This document shows, one piece after another, positions 62,018 to 64,000 of a DNA stretch of 64,000 nucleotides (within the stretch, counting starts at the first letter, position 1; each line of letters begins with the position of its first letter). The translations under genes and the position numbers were made by a program. The notes under the pieces are model-generated. The model searched no databases, was not told where the DNA came from, and saw only the letters and a list, made by a program, of their open reading frames with translations. The DNA is taken from contig OZ287697.1 in NCBI GenBank assembly GCA_965649825.1, positions 1,240,001 to 1,304,000 of the forward strand, written 5' to 3'. Source of the DNA: Penicillus capitatus. Lineage: Eukaryota > Chlorophyta.

Positions 62018-62344
62018 TGTAATCTGTGTGCCACTGTTCGCTGCATGCTTGAATGGGAGGTGGTTCTGCTCGATCCGAAAAGATACTTAGAGATCGGCGA
62101 GACGAACAGACGATTGAAGAAGCACGCTGCGTTTGTTTAAATCCTAACTGGAAACAAGGAACTCGAGCATACGCTCATAGACGCTGACGAAGAGTTGTCG
62201 AGTCGATTGCATAGCTGCTGGAGTGGAAACGTTCCTCCCCTCATCTTAGTACGATTTTCATGTACCCGGCCTTTTGCCGACTATAAAAAAATTCGTACGT
62301 TTGTTAACGTCTATTGAAGTTTCCGTTGAGTACTCTGTCAAAAC
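62018..62344 (+). promoter_or_regulatory. Promoter block of array copy 7 (diverged)
   Basis: This keeps the order of the family block (CTGTTCGCTGCATG, GCTCGA.CCGAAAAGA, GACGAACAGACG, AGAAGCACGCTGCGTT, CTCATCTTA) and TATAAAA at 62282-62288. It lacks the GTGCATCATGCAC palindrome, and TGAGTCA is changed to CGAGTCG. The ATG is at 62345, 57 bp after the TATA box. Confidence 0.6.
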
Positions 62345-64000
62345 ATGCGACGCCCTCGTTTCCTTGGTATGTTGTTGACGTGCGTGATGCTCGGCACAGA
62401 CGCGAGCAAATTCACCTGTTCGAAATTCCCTCTTCGTCGAGGTCTAACCGCAGAGATGGCCGAAGATGCCCCGACCGCGTGTTCTTCCGACGGAATCTCA
62501 ACCTCGAATCCGTCAGCAGTTTCAGAAAGAACGGCATTAGCGCCGCTTCGTGCGACGAAGACTGCCTCGCTACCGACGAGGCACGAGGACGAAGCGGCGG
62601 ATTTGTTTCCCGCGTCCCAAGCGAGCAATGCCGCGAAGAAGAAACGTCCTTCCGTTGCTGGGCGAGGTCGGAGCTGGGGTCGCTCTCTGCGACAAGATGA
62701 AGGCCAAGACGACGAAATTTTTGCAAGTGAGACCCTGCTCATTCAGAAAACGTTTTTGACGCCAGTTCTCTTGGTCTTTGCAGACATTTCGTGTTCGCTT
62801 AGTGAACGAACCATCCGAGAACATCTGAACGAAACGACGAGAACGTGGCGTATCAGTCGTTCGCTTCTCGATGACGTCGAAGATGACATCCAAGTCATTG
62901 TGAACTGCACGAAGCCAGGCGACGTCCTCACCTTCGGTCCAAGGCGAAGAATTCGGCCGTCTTCGCGTATTGTCATACCATGGCCACTGACGTTGACAGC
63001 CCCAGTGAGCAGTTTTGAGCTCGAGGAAAGCATGTTCCCTCTTTCCGATACAAAGATGACCTTCACCTGTCCTAACAGAGGAGAGGGTGTGTTCTTGGTG
63101 AAGTGAGCTTCGAATTCCCTTATCCACCGTTGTCTGATGCTGTTCTCGCGTTCAGGTCTAAGAATGTGACATTGGCGAATCTTGTGTTCGAAGACTGCGT
63201 GTTCGAATCTCGGAATCCTGGGTCCATCGTTGAAGTTGAAAACTGTACTTCAAGTCGCGATGGAGGCATCATTCAGCTATACCATGTCGGCTTCAGGAAT
63301 AACACCCTGATCAAAGGCACGGGACTCGCAATGCAGTCTCCATCTTGCTTTGAGCTGGAGCTGATCGACTTCGTCTTCGAGAATAACACCTGCGACGATA
63401 GATGTGGTGCGATTTTGTCGGGACGAAATCGATTGAGAGACATCGTTATCCGGAACAGCATACCGTATGACCGTGAGAACAACAACACGGTAGTGTTCTA
63501 TGCGTCTCCTGGATCTTTGACGTCAGTGGATCGCATGAACAGCACACAGAACGGATGCTCAAGCCTCTACGTCGAAGGAGGAGCCTTGAACATGTCATAT
63601 GCTGCCTTCTTTCGGAATTCGATCACGATTAGTCAGGATGGAGCGAGCAGTGCACCCCTGCAGTTGCACAATGCAACAGCGTCCATCAAAGATTGCCTGT
63701 ATCGAGAGAACGAAGCAGAGTTCGGAGGAGTCATAAGTGTGGAAAGGAACTCATCATGCAACATCGCCGACTGTCAGTTCAACAAGAACAGCGCGTCAAC
63801 AGATGGTGGCGCCATCAACGTCGAAGACTCCGTGCTCTCGGTTCAGACGTGCAACTTCACCGAGGGATCTGCAAAAAATGGTGGAGGAATCTATGCATCC
63901 TCTTCCAATGTCTTTGTCGAGAACACCTTCGCATCCGACCTGTTTGCGGGTAGTGGTGGTGGATTCATCTCCAGCAGAACTTCCAGAATACGAATGCAAA
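62345..64000 (+). CDS. Array gene copy 7: divergent Pmp-like surface protein, 5' part only (cut by window end)
   Basis: Exons: 62345-62726, 62784-63102, and exon 3 from 63156, open to base 64000. The signal peptide is MRRPRFLGMLLTCVMLGTDA, followed by an acidic and basic Ser/Ala linker. Exon 2 is close to copy 6 (SCSLSERTIREHLNETTRTW, VNCTKPGDVLTFGP). Exon 3 starts with SKNVTLANLVFEDC as in copy 6, then diverges: a beta-helix with repeats such as GGVISVERNSSCNI, GGAINVEDSVLSVQ and GGGIYASSSNVF, about 60 residues per aligned block only loosely like the other copies. Both introns are GT-AG and short (57 and 53 bp). Since it lies outside the near-identical duplicated blocks, it is probably the oldest or least homogenised member here. 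Confidence 0.82.

Overview
The window is nuclear DNA of a eukaryote, most likely a protist. The evidence is consistent short introns (46-65 bp, GT-AG plus a few GC-AG), TATA boxes 55-63 bp upstream of start codons, a non-LTR retrotransposon and pieces of LTR retroelements, and large multi-exon genes. The sequence alone does not fix the lineage. Chlamydial Pmp-type repeat proteins fused to many membrane segments occur in several algal and alveolate genomes, so a chromerid, another alveolate or a stramenopile would fit, but this is inference.

The window is dominated by a head-to-tail array of seven members (copies 1-7, all on the + strand) of one gene family. A complete member has seven exons and codes for about 1700 residues: a signal peptide, a basic Ser/Ala/Arg-rich linker, a long asparagine-rich right-handed beta-helix of Pmp-like GGA(V/I/F)...NS/FxxN repeats, a beta-sandwich-like stretch, a Cys-rich GCC2/GCC3 or EGF-like stalk and a C-terminal polytopic membrane module with a conserved CRPYREEFD..N motif. 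Copies 2 (12502-18011), 3 (22382-27877), 5 (43103-48572) and 6 (53010-58449) are open from start to stop. Copy 4 (29785-35151) has one nonsense codon. Copy 1 (2535-4551) has lost its 5' part at a retroelement junction. Copy 7 (62345 to the window end) is divergent and cut by the window edge.

Layout: 1-2540 LTR-retroelement pieces (a gag-protease frame on the - strand that runs off the left edge, then an integrase fragment and putative LTR on the + strand); copy 1; decayed relics of further members, one split by a 5'-truncated LINE with a 15-bp target-site duplication; copy 2; a 4-kb spacer; copy 3; a 1.5-kb spacer; copy 4; then the whole series (relics, LINE, copy 5, spacer, copy 6) repeats with an offset of about 30.6 kb; then a 3.6-kb spacer and copy 7. 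The stretches from about 3.0 to 22.4 kb and 33.6 to 53.0 kb are collinear and nearly identical, so a large tandem duplication happened after the LINE had inserted.

Within the genes, blocks are shuffled relative to the duplication. Two alternative cassettes follow the beta-helix, one carrying a KRKR furin-like motif, and three types of membrane module are seen. The array therefore looks like a set of large, probably glycosylated surface proteins that diversify by gene conversion and unequal crossing-over. What they do is unknown; a surface receptor, adhesin or channel-like role is inference from architecture only.
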